Source: Chrysoporthe austroafricana (lineage: Eukaryota > Ascomycota > Sordariomycetes > Diaporthales > Cryphonectriaceae). From it: 64,000 nucleotides of DNA. A program made the translations under genes and the position numbers. Under the pieces are notes generated by a model. The model searched no databases. It saw only the letters and a program-made list of their open reading frames with translations, and was not told the DNA's origin. Location of the stretch: NCBI GenBank assembly GCA_001051155.2, contig JYIP02000001.1:4960001-5024000 (forward strand). The letters run 5' to 3'. Shown here piece after piece: positions 10,612 to 21,729 of the stretch (position 1 is the first letter of the stretch; each line of letters opens with the position of its first letter).

Positions 10612-11838
10612 TCAAGACTCCCCGTCTTCTCCCATTTGCTCCTCGACCGCCGACCAGTACTCTGACTCGTCCGAATCAGTTGAGACGATCTCAAAATCGT
10701 CAGAATCGCCAGCCCGCGCAGCATCTTCATGATTGAGGCCGTCCTCGGCCTCGGCAGCGTTTTGGACCTCGACTAAGGCTCCGCCCTTCGGGATGCCCTT
10801 CGCAACCGGAGTACCGCCAACTTTAGCTGTGCCTTTGACCTCAGCGGCGCTGTACGGCTTTGTGATTGGGGTCTTCGAAGCATCACAAAGCCCCCGCTCC
10901 TGATCTCGTAATGACTGGAGCGTCCTCGGTCGCTTCGCGTGGTGGCTGTCGGCGTGAGGGCCGTGAGTGGCGCGAGCGGCTTTCCGTCTTCGGACACAGA
11001 GCTCGATGCTACTCCGGGCATATTGGAACTGGTCTGCCACACCCTCTCTGGCCAGGTACTCCCGCAGTGCCCGCCAGACTGGAGGCATGTCGGGGGACTC
11101 GTCAGCACCGTGAACCCCCACGGCCGGCGGGCTGTGCGTGATATCGCCTCCACGCCCGTGCGTCCACCGGAAGGCGGGCTCAAACCTCAACTCCTCAGCC
11201 TTCTCGCGAACCGAGCGGATGCATGCCGTGATGTCGGCAATATGGGCATACGCCGTTTCCAAGAAGAATCCACCGCCCATGACCCGAGGACGGAGATGGA
11301 GGCTCAGGTCAGCCAGCGTCATAGCAAGATGCCCAGGTCGCAGGTGCGCCGCCAGGGCGGCAATCCTCAGGGTGGTGTAGACGGGCCACCTGCGCATCTT
11401 CTCGTCACGGTAGAAGCTGCAGGCCTCGCACAGCTCGTCGAGCGCGCGACCGAGGGCACTGAGCATGGCGCGCAGGGCGGCCTCCTCGTCGCTGCGGAGG
11501 CGGTTGGTGGGCGTGCCCGGAGTGCTGACCTCGAAGTTCAGGTCGAACAGCGTCGAGATGAGCTGCAGCGACCGCCGGCGGACCTCGACCAGGGCCGGGA
11601 CGCCGACGATCGAGCGGCAGAAGGCGATACAGCTGTTGGCGCAGGCCCAGAGCTCACCGTCGCCCAGGCTGGAGGGCACGCTGGCCGGGCGAGAGGGATC
11701 CATGCTGTCCATGCCCGCGAGGTTCTGTGTGCCTGCTGCGCCCGAGAACGGCAGAGCCGGGTCGACTATGCACTTTGGTGCCTGTTGGCGATGTGCGTCG
11801 TCCATAGTCTGGGTTCCGGACGGGGAAAGTCTGGACAT
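10612..11838 (-). CDS. hypothetical protein, 408 aa, single exon
   Basis: ATG 11838 to the stop at 10612, uninterrupted. The product is unrecognised. The N-terminal ~60 residues are polar. Residues ~60-250 are mostly helical-looking with Leu/Ala/Cys-rich segments and paired basic residues. A central part contains many Arg and His, and the C-terminal ~100 residues are acidic and low-complexity (DSDDFEIVSTDSDESE). No signal peptide, TM segment or enzyme motif is visible. The gene is GC-rich, so a long antisense frame overlaps it (10939-11949); the minus frame is preferred because it has an ATG, ends in an ordered acidic tail and shows a more natural amino-acid mix. Probably a lineage-restricted intracellular protein. 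Confidence 0.5.
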   Translation of the reverse strand: MSRLSPSGTQTMDDAHRQQAPKCIVDPALPFSGAAGTQNLAGMDSMDPSRPASVPSSLGDGELWACANSCIAFCRSIVGVPALVEVRRRSLQLISTLFDLNFEVSTPGTPTNRLRSDEEAALRAMLSALGRALDELCEACSFYRDEKMRRWPVYTTLRIAALAAHLRPGHLAMTLADLSLHLRPRVMGGGFFLETAYAHIADITACIRSVREKAEELRFEPAFRWTHGRGGDITHSPPAVGVHGADESPDMPPVWRALREYLAREGVADQFQYARSSIELCVRRRKAARATHGPHADSHHAKRPRTLQSLRDQERGLCDASKTPITKPYSAAEVKGTAKVGGTPVAKGIPKGGALVEVQNAAEAEDGLNHEDAARAGDSDDFEIVSTDSDESEYWSAVEEQMGEDGES

Positions 11839-12298
11839 GACTATGTTGCTGGTAGTGGACTGGCTGGAGATACTCGGCCCAGTTTCGGCGCGGGAATCTC
11901 AGGTGGATATGGAAAAAAAAGTAAAATGAGTACTGGGGGATTGTCCTAAATCATACGGGGCTACTTTCATGTGAACCAAGCTTAGGCCTGGCCTAGGCAA
12001 GTAAGCGTAAGGCGACTTGCTACGTGGGTAGGTGATGGACGGGCATGGTGAGAACATGATCGGCAATCTGTCCGTGCACATTGGGAGAACACAGGCCTTG
12101 GGGCCGGGCCTCATGGTAGAATCTTTAGTCCTGGGACCTCTCGTCACCATCATCACAGGACTCCTAGCCGTCACCATATCGCGATTGCTACCAGAACGTG
12201 GCTAGCCTGCAGGCTAGTAACAACGCCAGGACATTGTCCGCATCACTCATATCGAATATGCTGCCGGCCTCTTCCTGCGTTGGCCAGCCTAATCACGT
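11839..12298. other. intergenic, no gene supported
   Basis: Sequence between the 408-residue gene and the 3' end of the aldo-keto reductase; short frames only. Confidence 0.45.
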
Positions 12299-13513
12299 CT
12301 ACTCCAGCTCCACGCTATCGCCGAAGCACCGGTGCATCATTGCTTCTGGGTACCGTGCGCCCTTAGATCCGCCCACGCTCTCGATGGCCTTGCGAATCTT
12401 GGCCTCCTCGTCCTTGGACAGCTGGACGTTGACGGCGGCGGCGTTCTCCTCAAGGTACTTGACCCGCTTCGTCCCCGGGATCGGGATGATATCTACCCCG
12501 CGAGAATAAAAACAGACTCAGTCATCTAAGTCCACCTCTTAGGTAAGTTGCGGGGACACAAGAGAAAGACTTACCCTCTCCCTGCGCCATCACCCAGGCG
12601 ATTGACAGCTGGCCCGGGGTGCAGCCCTTCTCCTTAGCGATCGCAGCCAGGGTCTCGACCAGCTCCAGGTTCTTGGGGAAGTTCTCGTCACTGAACCGGG
12701 GGTGGATCCTGCGGCCGTCCCTCTCGTCCAGGTCTGCCGGGCTCCGGATAGACCCCGTGAGGAAGCCTCGGCCAAGCGGGGAGTAGGCGATGAGCTTGAC
12801 GCCGTGCTTCCGGGCCGTCTCCAGGAAGCGGGTCTGCTCCGACTCGATCTCCAGCGCGAAGGGGGAGTACTCCATCTGCGCCGCCGCGATCGGGTGCACC
12901 TTGCACGCCCGCTCGAGGGTGCGCGCGGAGCACTCGGACAGCCCCAGGTAGCGTATCTTGCCCTCGGCCTTGAGCTCCGCCATGGCCTACCGACGGGTCA
13001 GCGCTGAACTGCGGCCGCGACGGGAGGAGATTCGCTCTGCCCATGAAGGGGCTGGGGGGTGGGGGGTGGGAATGAGCAGAAGCGTACCTGCACGGTCTTC
13101 TCGACCGGCGTGTTGGGGTCCACGCGGTGCTGGTAGTACAGATCAATGCGGTCGGTCCCCAGGCGCTCCAGGCTGGCCGCGCACGCCGCCTTGACGTACT
13201 CGGGCTTGCCGGAGACCACCATCCTGCCGTCCACGAACCGGTTGGCGAACTTGGACGCGAGGAAGATCTCGTCGCGGCGGCCCGTCTCCCTGAACCAGCG
13301 CCCGATGAGCTCCTCGTTGGTGTAGGGCCCATAGATGTCGGACGTATCCCAGAACGTGATGCCCATGTCCGCCGCCCGGGTCAGGACCCGCAGCGACTCC
13401 TCGTCGTCCTGCCCGCCGAAGGAGGTGTAGGCGAAGGACATGCCCATGCAGCCCAGGCCCTGGGCCGAGACGAGCTCGTCGCCGAGCTTGCGCTTGGGAT
13501 AGTCAGGTGCCAT
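12299..13513 (-). CDS. aldo-keto reductase (AKR13/YakC-like), 343 aa
   Basis: Model: complement of 12299..12492, 12575..12986, 13088..13513; introns are 82 nt and 101 nt with GTAAGT and GTACGC donors. The product is 343 aa, normal for the family. The AKR catalytic tetrad is visible: Asp56 and Tyr61 (in DTSDIYG), Lys88 (ASKFA) and His129 (YYQHRVD). The C-terminal PIPGTKR segment is the usual NADPH 2'-phosphate-binding loop. It should reduce aldehydes or ketones using NADPH in the cytosol. The substrate is unknown; many fungal members act in pyridoxal or secondary-metabolite metabolism. It lies ~1 kb downstream of the flavin monooxygenase on the same strand, so joint regulation is possible but not shown. 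Confidence 0.9.
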
Positions 13514-14497
13514 GTCTGTTGTTTGCTAGCAAGATGCTTTGAGCGATTTTAGGGCCGATGCGGTTCGGGACAACGGAAGCTTGCTGTCAGAGACTGGTGT
13601 CTAAGGATAGTATATGTATGTTAACAAACAACCTGGGAACTTGAGCACTTCAACATCTAAGTCACTAATGACTAATATGCCATTGTACGCCGTGAGGGGT
13701 GCATCGCGGCGGCCTTAACTCCGGCGTTTAAGCCCGCACAATGACGTTGAAACAGGATCTCCGCCGGCATTTCTCGTAAATGCGTTGATAAGACCGCGTG
13801 CAGAAGCCTTTCGGCCCTATGGCTCACTCGATAAAGGAGACTGTCCGACGGCCCTCATCGCTATCGGGGACTGCTATTCCGACAGGCTCCGGATATAAGC
13901 CCGCTTTCTGCGCATTGTATACGGACTGGGCCTCTTTTGTTGTTTTGTTAGAAAGGGCGAGGGCAAAGCTGGGCTCAGGCGGAGGAAGGGATGGGGGAAG
14001 CTGGCAGGCTGACGTCGTGCTTTAGCTCTGGAGATTCTGGTTTTAGGAAGTTCTTCGAACGTCTTTGTTGCGAACGGATCCGACTAGCTCTAATGTTGAC
14101 GGCAGTGCCTATCCAGACAGCTACGTACCATACCGTACATGCAATATATTCTCAAGACGACCATAAGACCCTTTGGTTGATCAAGAAAGTTCTAAGCCAG
14201 AGATGTATTAATTCCAGAATAACTCGCTTTTTTTCTATGCCCATGTATACAAATTGAAATTGAAAAGGAAATCCAGTTTCGAGAAAAGAAAGGAAAGTAG
14301 ATCGGGACTGAAGAGTCCCGAAGCGACAAGAATTTTAAAATTAAGAGAAGATGGTCTCACGACGATCAACTTGCCTTCATCATCCGTACCTTCCTCGCGT
14401 TTCTTGAGGTTTGCGTCTCGCCTTCATCCTCAAGACGGTTTTGAAATAACACTGCATGCGCGGCACGGTAGTCTCGTGACTTTGTAGAAGCGGGCCC
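13514..14497. other. intergenic, no gene supported
   Basis: Upstream region of the reductase and downstream region of the monooxygenase. Two short plus-strand frames (13991-14257 and 14254-14487) have no motif and are not called. Confidence 0.45.
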
Positions 14498-17074
14498 TCA
14501 AGCCTCCAGGGTTCCCAGCCTGGTCAGGATCCCCTCCCTCCACCGCCACACGCCCATACACGTCGCGGCAGGACCACACACGAGCTGAAGTGGGCCCATC
14601 ACTGCGGCCGCCGTAAGCGCCTCTTCATTCGAGATATACCCGAGCCTCCGCAGATCCCAGACGGTGTACAGCAGGTAGACCATAAGTAATGCGCCGTGGA
14701 ACAGGACGTCTCGTAGGAGCGATGGTGCGGAGAGCAGTGCTCCCGCTCCAGAGCCAAAGACTGAGGACAGTGAGAGTACGACGACCCCGGTGTGGACAAG
14801 TACTGATATGGCGAACTGGGCGACATAGATTTTGCGCAGCGGAGATGCGTCAGCGGCGCTATATAAGAAGGAGTCGAAGTCGGCTGGCGGCTCCCCCTTG
14901 CTTTTGGGCACTTTGTCGGGATCTGGCGTCTTGAACCACTTCCGGACTGTGGATAGGACCAGGCTGAAGTAGATCGGTACGAGTGCCCAACGGAGATCCT
15001 TAAGGAAGTACCACCAGGCTGCCGCCCCTTCGGCACTGAAAAAAGGCTGAAGCATGATATGAGCAAGACCGATGGCGGGGATTATGCTTTTGATCAAGTC
15101 GGCGGGCACCCTGCAACCAAGTATGGTGTTGTTGCCCCACAGAATGCTCACGGCGTAGTAGAGTGGAGCGATGCGGCTCATACCGAAGAGCAGCGAGAGC
15201 GCGCCGAAAAGTCTGGGGAACGCGAGGATGGAAACTCGGTTCCCGTGACGGTGGCCTTCGATGAGACAGAGCACGAAGATGGACGCGAACAGGTCCAGGA
15301 GGTAAAGTGCGCTGGGAGATCGCGCCAGAGAGCTCATCGAGTCCAGCGATGTTGACTTTGTGAGCGGCAGGCCCAGAGCTTCCACCTGTGCTGGGAGACT
15401 AGGCAACGAGTAGTTTGAAGCCAAACCCTCCAAGAAGCCATCCAGGGGCGGTGTTGCCGCCGTAACAACGGAGGTGGCAGCACCAGAGAAATAGAGATGA
15501 GACAAGAACCCGACCACCCCAACTGCGGCAAGTGCAGGCAGCCAAGCGGGTAGACCTCCCTTGATCGGCTTGGCTGGCAGCTCATCAGTGTACGGGATCA
15601 TATGGGCCCTCTTCGGTAGAGGTAGCATTTCAAGTTTGATGCCGTCGAGCACGTTGGAACTCATGCGGTCGAGCTGCATTGAGGTGCCCATAAGCCCCTC
15701 CATGTGCCTGAAAAGCGCGATGGTAATGGGGGTCTTGATCTTCCACAGAATTCTTTGCAAAAAGTGACTCTTTTCCATCATTTCCGTTGCGCGTGCCTGC
15801 CGAACGTCTTGAACCTCGGCGAGGGCAGCCTCAAGGGCCTCTGGGGTGAGATTCCCATCTGTTTTCTTGAGTCGCCGCGCCAGCGCGTTGGTCAGGGCTG
15901 TTGCCGACTCCAGTGCACCATTGCCACCCTGCGCAGTCAACGGATCTTGCTGTACCACATGTTAGCTATCAGCTTGCAGAGATACAATAGGGGCACGCGG
16001 TGGCCAAGTCATTCCAAGCAACTTGAAAAGTCTAGCCGAAGCAACTCTAGGGACTAACCTTGTGGGCGGAGTCTCCAATAGTGATAATCCGCCGGAAGTA
16101 CCACCGCTTCCAGACATGTTCCTGCAGAGGTACTAGAGTCGAGCTCAGACGGCCCTCGTACAGCTGGCCGAATGTAAGCCTGCCTTCACAGATGGGGGTG
16201 TCCCAGTGTTCTCTGGCGAGCTCGGCTTCTTCCTCCTTGGTGAAGCGTGGGATGTCCTTGCCGTACTTGGGACCTTTGGGACTGCAAGGCACGAAGAGGA
16301 AGAAGTAGGTCCGGCGATCACTCGACTGCTCCAGAAGCATCGTGCTCTTTTTGCCAAGAACGAACCCGCCGGAGAAGTCCGGTGGCGCAACCCCAGCTTT
16401 ACAGATCCCGAAGATGCACCTAAAGTCGGCCGATACTCTAGCTGGTTCAGTCTCGTCGAATGTCCCCGGGCTGATCGCGCTGGCAATACGCCACATTTCG
16501 CTTCGTATCCTACTGTGAACTCCGTCGGCTCCAACGAGAAGGTCACCCTCGAACTTGTCCCCGTCCGTAGTCGTGACTGAGACTTTGTCATCGCTCAGCT
16601 CGACATGTTGCGCACGTTTGCAGACGTGAACCTTATCCTTGCCCCGCAGATTGTCCCACAGGATCTGCAGAAGCTGCTGGCGATCGATAAACGACCCTGG
16701 GTATCCGTGCCTGAAAATGCGACATTAGTGTAAATGTGACGAGATGGCTGGACGATCCGCCCGAATACATACCGCAGCTCCATGTGCTCAGACACTCCAC
16801 GGAGGCATGACGAAGACCGTCCATCTCCATCGATTGTCTCCAACCCCTTGTACGGGATTGCCTTGAACTTGTTGATGTCCTCAAAGCATCCAATCTGGTC
16901 CAAAATTCTCATGCCGTTGGGAAACACGCCGAGACTGGCGCCAAGATCGGGGGCGATCTCCTTGTGAGCCTCAAGAACGACGAAGTCGATGCCGGCCCTC
17001 TCGAGCATGTGCGCCAGAGAGAGGCCGGCGATGCTGCCGCCCGCGATGATGACTTTCATATTTCGCTTTGCCAT
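14498..17074 (-). CDS. FAD-dependent monooxygenase fused to a multi-pass membrane domain, 801 aa
   Basis: Model: complement of 14498..15949, 16059..16710, 16773..17074; introns are 109 nt and 62 nt. The first ~440 residues are a group A flavin monooxygenase: the Rossmann motif GGSIAGLSLA near residue 13, the DG motif LLVGADGVHSRIR, and GDSAHK at the end of exon 2 running directly into QDPLTAQGGN of exon 3, which confirms the splice. After an Arg/Glu-rich linker, residues ~450-801 contain about eight hydrophobic helices (for example PAWLPALAAVGVVGF, LLDLFASIFVLCLIE, QFAISVLVHTGVVVLSL). Typical soluble relatives (PaxM-like enzymes) stop near 450-480 aa. Such extended forms occur in fungi, often near terpenoid or meroterpenoid genes, but the role of the membrane half is not known to me. 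Likely membrane-bound (ER) oxidation or epoxidation of a lipophilic substrate, which is inference. Confidence 0.85.
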
Positions 17075-17419
17075 GTCGCGACACTAGTTGCTGTGTTCGT
17101 AGGGTGTCTTGGTGTCGTGATGCTGGCAACCGGCATTCCGTGGGAGCATCGCCGGTCTGTAAATACTTATACGATTTCGACAATGTTGTGATGCCCGTGC
17201 CGAGTCAGACACGGAGTGTCGGACGGAGTAGCAGAATCCATATGCGGGATCTCAGGGGACCCCGACTGCGTGGCAGACCCCGTCAATTCGGTCGCGAACG
17301 TTTTTCTTAAACGGGTTGGCAGAAAGTTGGAAGAGCCCGAGGTTACAATCTACAAGGGAGTTTCCGTAACAGTTACAGGTAGCAAATCATGCTAAGGCCC
17401 GGAGTAGATCTGCATCTAC
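17075..17419. other. upstream region of the monooxygenase
   Basis: No gene is seen; this is presumed to hold the promoter of the minus-strand monooxygenase. Confidence 0.4.
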
Positions 17420-17782
17420 CTAGATAGACAGTCTGAAGATAATGCACTTGCAGTATTCCCTGGTCGCGGTACGTATGTCACGAAATTGCGTGAAATCGGC
17501 GGGCGAGGTCATCATGCCGTGCCCTACTAGAGGAAGCTGCTTCACATAGTCAGAGAGAACATGAACATCGTGTATTAAGTCGGCGCAGGGGCGCCGGAAT
17601 CGGCCACACCGCCATTCTAACCTGTCGAAAACAGCAAAAACAGCTGCGCAGCACACCATTGACCGTAGCAAATCCTCACACTCAACATAGACCCTTTTGT
17701 ATACTATGGCACTGCATAACTCTATTTCTTGCATAGAATCGCAGTGCAGTCTCAGCAAAGCAATATCGCAGAATACAAGCAT
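17420..17782 (-). CDS. short hypothetical ORF, 120 aa (possible regulator fragment)
   Basis: ATG 17782 to the stop at 17420. The translation contains a helical, hydrophobic stretch (AAVFAVFDRLEWRCGRF) and later DVHVLSDYVKQLPL, vaguely like the C-terminal middle-homology part of fungal regulators. There is no DNA-binding domain and no upstream exon was found. It may be a gene remnant or a chance frame. It lies upstream of the monooxygenase on the same strand. Confidence 0.2.
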   Translation of the reverse strand: MLVFCDIALLRLHCDSMQEIELCSAIVYKRVYVECEDLLRSMVCCAAVFAVFDRLEWRCGRFRRPCADLIHDVHVLSDYVKQLPLVGHGMMTSPADFTQFRDIRTATREYCKCIIFRLSI

Positions 17783-18377
17783 TGTTACTATTCAAAAGGC
17801 GAGTCATGTCAAGCTTTCGACACCGCGGCGAAATAAAATACTGGTCGGCGGCGCACTGGCTTCTCCGGGCCCAAAATGTGCCCACTCTGCGCGCTTGCCG
17901 TTTCCATGCTGCATTGAGGAGCAAGGCGTTTATAAGGGATACAAAGAACTCATGTCAAATAGCAAGCTTGTGCCCAGCAACTGTGACAGCATGAGACCCA
18001 GATTGCTACAGCTACAGATCCTACTAATACCAAGCGCAACTGTATCGGTGTTGACCAGAAGATCATCGACAGCAAGCTAATAAACAAGAGAAGGAGTATA
18101 AGGAGTATATGGGTGTCGAGGTTATTCTGCTAGTATAGGCGTTAATTATGAATAACAATTAAGCTCGAGTCAAAGAGTATCAGTAGTCGCCAGTATAGTC
18201 AGCATTCGGATATAAAGAACCCTTTCAATAAGCAATAGAGTAATAAATATCTGTCAATTCTCAAGCCCTCTATGCAGCAAGCTATCTAATGGTACGCTTT
18301 GATAATCGCTGGGACCCGAGATGCAACAGTGCGGTTGCCTAGACTGCTGCCATAGATACGCAATCACGAAGTGATCA

Positions 18378-18434
18378 GCAAAGCTTCGCTTATAGTGAGC
18401 TTAGTTGATTACTAAGTGAGCAAGCGAAGCTGTA
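18378..18434. repeat. imperfect inverted repeat, possible transposon end
   Basis: GCTTCGCTT on the left reappears inverted as AAGCGAAGC on the right; inside them CTTAGT and ACTAAG form a perfect inner hairpin round a 5-nt loop. The layout is that of a small foldback or the end of a DNA transposon. No matching partner copy was found in this window. Confidence 0.35.
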
Positions 18435-19414
18435 CCCATTTGATGATTGGTCCGGAGGGCCAGGATATGGCCCGTGCGCCAGGGCCAAAGCCATTTCTAC
18501 GCTCTGGCTATTGCCCACGGCTTTCTTTCCCTCCTTCCTTCTAGACAGACAACAATAGACTGCAAATCGAAACCGATTCACTACGTACGTGGTTAAGCCC
18601 AGCCAACAATTTCAATACTAAAAATACCAAAACGGCTTCTGTACGAACTATTTCCATCCTCTTCCATCGCTATCAATACCTAAAGGAAGCGAACCAGGTA
18701 TAGTACAGCATAGAATGCCATTTACGATTAAAAGCTAACTTTTCCAGGTTATCGCGATATCTGCAGCGGCCCCTAGTGGAGACCTACAGGGTCGCGGCCG
18801 TAGATTTCGCCGTAGCAAAGGACGGGGACGTATACCGGCTTTATTATTATCATTGCGGTTCAATCGGTATATCAACAGTAATAAGGCGAAGAGGCATAGA
18901 GGCGCAGACGGCGAGAGAACCAGAATAGCGCCTGCGAACGCGGGCCAGGCGCCATTCGGTTCTTGAGCTCGAGCTCCAAATCGCTCGCGATTTTCGCTAT
19001 ATCGGCAGTGCCCTGGCAATCTAAGCCCTCGGAGCTTTGCCTAGGGCTGGCAACCTTGCGTTGGCTATAGGAATATTAATATAGCAGTTCCTCCTATTAG
19101 TCGTAGCTCCCCAGCCCCCTGACCCTTTGTATAGTTGTAATAAGAGAGACCCATCCCTGTTTCGTCCTCATTTGGGCCTTACTCTATTGGCTTATCTGTT
19201 CCGGAGAACGTTCTTATGATTTGCGTAAGGTACTTCTAGGTCTTTGGCGGAAAACCTACAGTATCCACTAGCACTCCATAACGTATAACTATAGGTTTAT
19301 TAATGCGCATTAGCCCTCCTGGCCCACTACCTCCGTTCACACGGGTATTAGATAACTGACATTACGTCCTTATCAGCCGTGGTCTGCAGATTTCATTACA
19401 TCTGCAGAGATGAT

Positions 19415-19484
19415 CGGGCTTTGCAAAGAACGAAAGATAGTCGGGATTTGCAAAGGACGAGAGATACTCGGGATTTGTAAAAAG
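19415..19484. repeat. 27-bp minisatellite, 2.6 copies
   Basis: Units starting CGGGCTTTGCAAAG (19415), CGGGATTTGCAAAGG (19442) and CGGGATTTGTAAAAAG (19469, partial). Copies differ by a few substitutions. The unit is nine codons long, so a minus-strand frame reads as a 9-residue repeat, but that frame has no ATG and is not called as a gene. Confidence 0.6.
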
Positions 19485-19718
19485 AAAAAAATGACGATGA
19501 TAAGAGCTTTCTGCTTGGTTCGTACATCCTAAACTAGAACTCATAGGAGCAATGGCTGCAAATGGCTTGGTATTGTTAAGGATGTCCAAAGTCAATTTCC
19601 ACGAGCGGGAATTGAAGCTGAAAGCCCTATCCCAGTGCAGCACAAAAGCAATCGATAGTTGCAAATTACGTAGTAGTTTACATTGTGCGCTTCGTGATTT
19701 CTACGAGGTAACGGAAAG

Positions 19719-19728
19719 TATATATAAA
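19719..19728 (+). promoter_or_regulatory. TATA box of the nitrilase
   Basis: TATATATAAA, 91-100 nt before the apparent start of the nitrilase coding frame. A short ORF beginning with ATG 19755 lies between the TATA box and that frame. Confidence 0.5.
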
Positions 19729-19818
19729 TGAGTCCCGGTCTCCATTCAAAATCCATGTATCTTCACCCAACCCTCCAAACTCAGTCGACATTTTCGCAAT
19801 TGAGGAGAGTCTGGTAAG

Positions 19819-21084
19819 GTGCAGGGCGTTTCACTTACTCTTTTCTCTGCCATCTTGGCTTTAGGCGCTGCGAATCCTATCGCAGGGTCATGCTCGCCGT
19901 CAAAGTCATCCGTCGACGCCTACTCGGCCATCAATGCTACCTCCTTCAAAGTTGCGGCGGTACGCCAACCGCCGGTCAACTTCGCCCTACCCATCGGCCT
20001 CAACAAGACGTGGGTCAACCTGGACCTGAACAAGACCACTGCGCAAGCCATCGTCACTATCAACGAAGCCAAAGAGGATGGTGTTGCCTTGATCGCCTTT
20101 CCGGAACTCTACTTCCCTGGATATCCGGTCGCCATTAATACGGCATATACTGCGGAACAACTGGCTCAATATGTAAGCCAATCGATGTCAGTGAATAGCA
20201 GCGAATTTGCAACCCTAGTGCAGGCTTTCAAGCACGCTGGCATTTATGGCTCCTTCGGCTTTTCCGAGATCGCCAATAGCGCAATCTACATGGCCCAGGC
20301 CCTGGTGGGTCCCGATGGTTCAGTCCTCAAAGTCCGCCGTAAGCTGCGCCCATCCGGGACTGAGCGAGACATCTGGTCGGATGGTGAACCAAGCGGCCTC
20401 CTCGTCACCAGCACCCCTCACGGCCGAATTGGCATGCTCGAATGCTGGGAGCATTTTCACGTAAGCCAGATCAGATTCTCGAAGTCCTCATATATCGAAA
20501 GCTAAAACGACTAATAATTATTTTGCATAGCCTACTATGACGTTCCCTGTGCTAGCGCAGGCGGAGAACATCCATATCGGTGCTTTTCCGTAAGTTAATT
20601 GAAAAATAACCCTGCACTAGACTAGCCCATGATTTGAGGAAATCAATTCAGTGAACAGGCGATTTAAATGAGAGGGAAAGCTAATGCTGCGAATTTATAC
20701 AGCTACGCCTATGACGAAGGTAAAGATCCCATTTCTTGGGAATCTTTCGAAGTCGGCGCCGCTGCTGTCCGCTCTTATGCTACCAACAGCGACGCCCTGA
20801 CGCTTATGCCATCGATCGGATCGGCGGCCATCTACGCTGCCGGCGGTGGCTCGCTCAACATGACTAATGCAACGGAAAACCCCGATTGGAAGTACATTAC
20901 CGCTACCATCGACACTACCAGCTTCAATGCTAGCGTCACGTACGATGCTAATGGCGAGCAGAGCTGGGGCGCTCTTCAGTACATGATCGAGGAGTTCCCA
21001 GCGTATATTCCTAAAGTGAAGGACACTTTGTTTAACAAAGTTATCAACCCTATCAAAAATATTACCGAGGGTTTAATACTGTAA
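19819..21084 (+). CDS. nitrilase with signal-like N terminus; coding frame begins with GTG
   Basis: Model: join 19819..20460, 20531..20589, 20703..21084 (360 aa if GTG 19819 is residue 1). Intron 1 is 70 nt. Intron 2 (113 nt) uses the acceptor after GCTAATGCTGCGAATTTATACAG; the nearer CAG at 20651 would run into TAA within six codons. The catalytic triad of the nitrilase superfamily is present: Glu96 (AFPELYFPGYP), Lys175 (RRKLRPSGTERDIW) and Cys209 (MLECWEHF). After the second intron AFPYAYDEG matches the family pattern. The N terminus is a hydrophobic signal-like segment (LTLFSAILALGAANP), suggesting secretion. No in-frame ATG precedes the core: GTG stands where ATG is expected. Either translation starts at a non-AUG codon, an undetected 5' exon exists, or the start codon has been lost recently. 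Expected reaction: hydrolysis of a nitrile to acid and ammonia. Confidence 0.75.
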
Positions 21085-21729
21085 TCGAGAAACCCTGGTC
21101 AGCTGCCCTTGGCCCCCCGCCGCAGCATAAATAAAGCCGTCCTCGCCCGTCCCCCTCTTGTACTCTGGACTTATCCTCTCTCTTCTCATCTTCGACATCG
21201 CCGGCCTTGGCGGGCTCGTTCTGGGACCTAGTCCTATCGGCGCCCCTCTCCTCCCCTCCCCCTCTTCTTGCGTCTTTCTTCGCCTGCCTCGTCTACCACC
21301 TCCGCCTGGCCACGGCTCTCACCTCGGCCTCTTCTTTCACGCCGCCTGCTGCTCGGCTGCTGATATGGGCGCTCCTGCCTTTTTCTACAACACTTCCGGG
21401 GATTCTCCTCGGCACCGCCCTGTACCAAACTAGTAACTTCATGCAATATTTCAAAGCTAAGGTCGCTGTTCATAAGAGCATACTCCTTAACTAAAAATAA
21501 ATAATATACTTCAATATTTTGCTTAAGATTTCTATAGATTCTAATATCTCTGTGTTCACTGATCTCTTAATTTTATAATTTAATTCTTTTTCTTCGAATT
21601 TCTCTATAGTCTTAATATAATATTATAAAAATCTAATCTTATTATAATACTAACTTACTTCCCCACTCCGCGGACCACTTTTCACCACCACCAACACCTT
21701 GACTTCAAAACGCATTTCCTAAAGCAACA
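21085..21729. other. intergenic; AT-rich block beside transposon relic
   Basis: The first half is pyrimidine-rich with no gene. 21485-21660 is extremely AT-rich (long TTATAA/AATATT runs), in line with RIP-type decay or an insertion boundary next to the transposase relic. Confidence 0.45.

Larger units (their letters stand above)
17783..19714. other. repeat-like intergenic region
   Basis: Contains an imperfect inverted repeat (18378-18434) and a 27-bp minisatellite (19415-19484), with no supported gene. Short frames on both strands lack motifs. This could be the worn remains of mobile DNA. Confidence 0.4.

Noticed and set aside
10939..11949. 336-codon plus-strand ORF
   Set aside because: It is antisense to the 408-residue ORF in GC-rich DNA; its Gly/Arg/Ala-rich content is that of a shadow frame, and no motif is present.
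19362..19664. 100-codon minus-strand ORF with a 9-residue repeat
   Set aside because: The nominal start is TTG; the repeat is explained by the 27-bp minisatellite.
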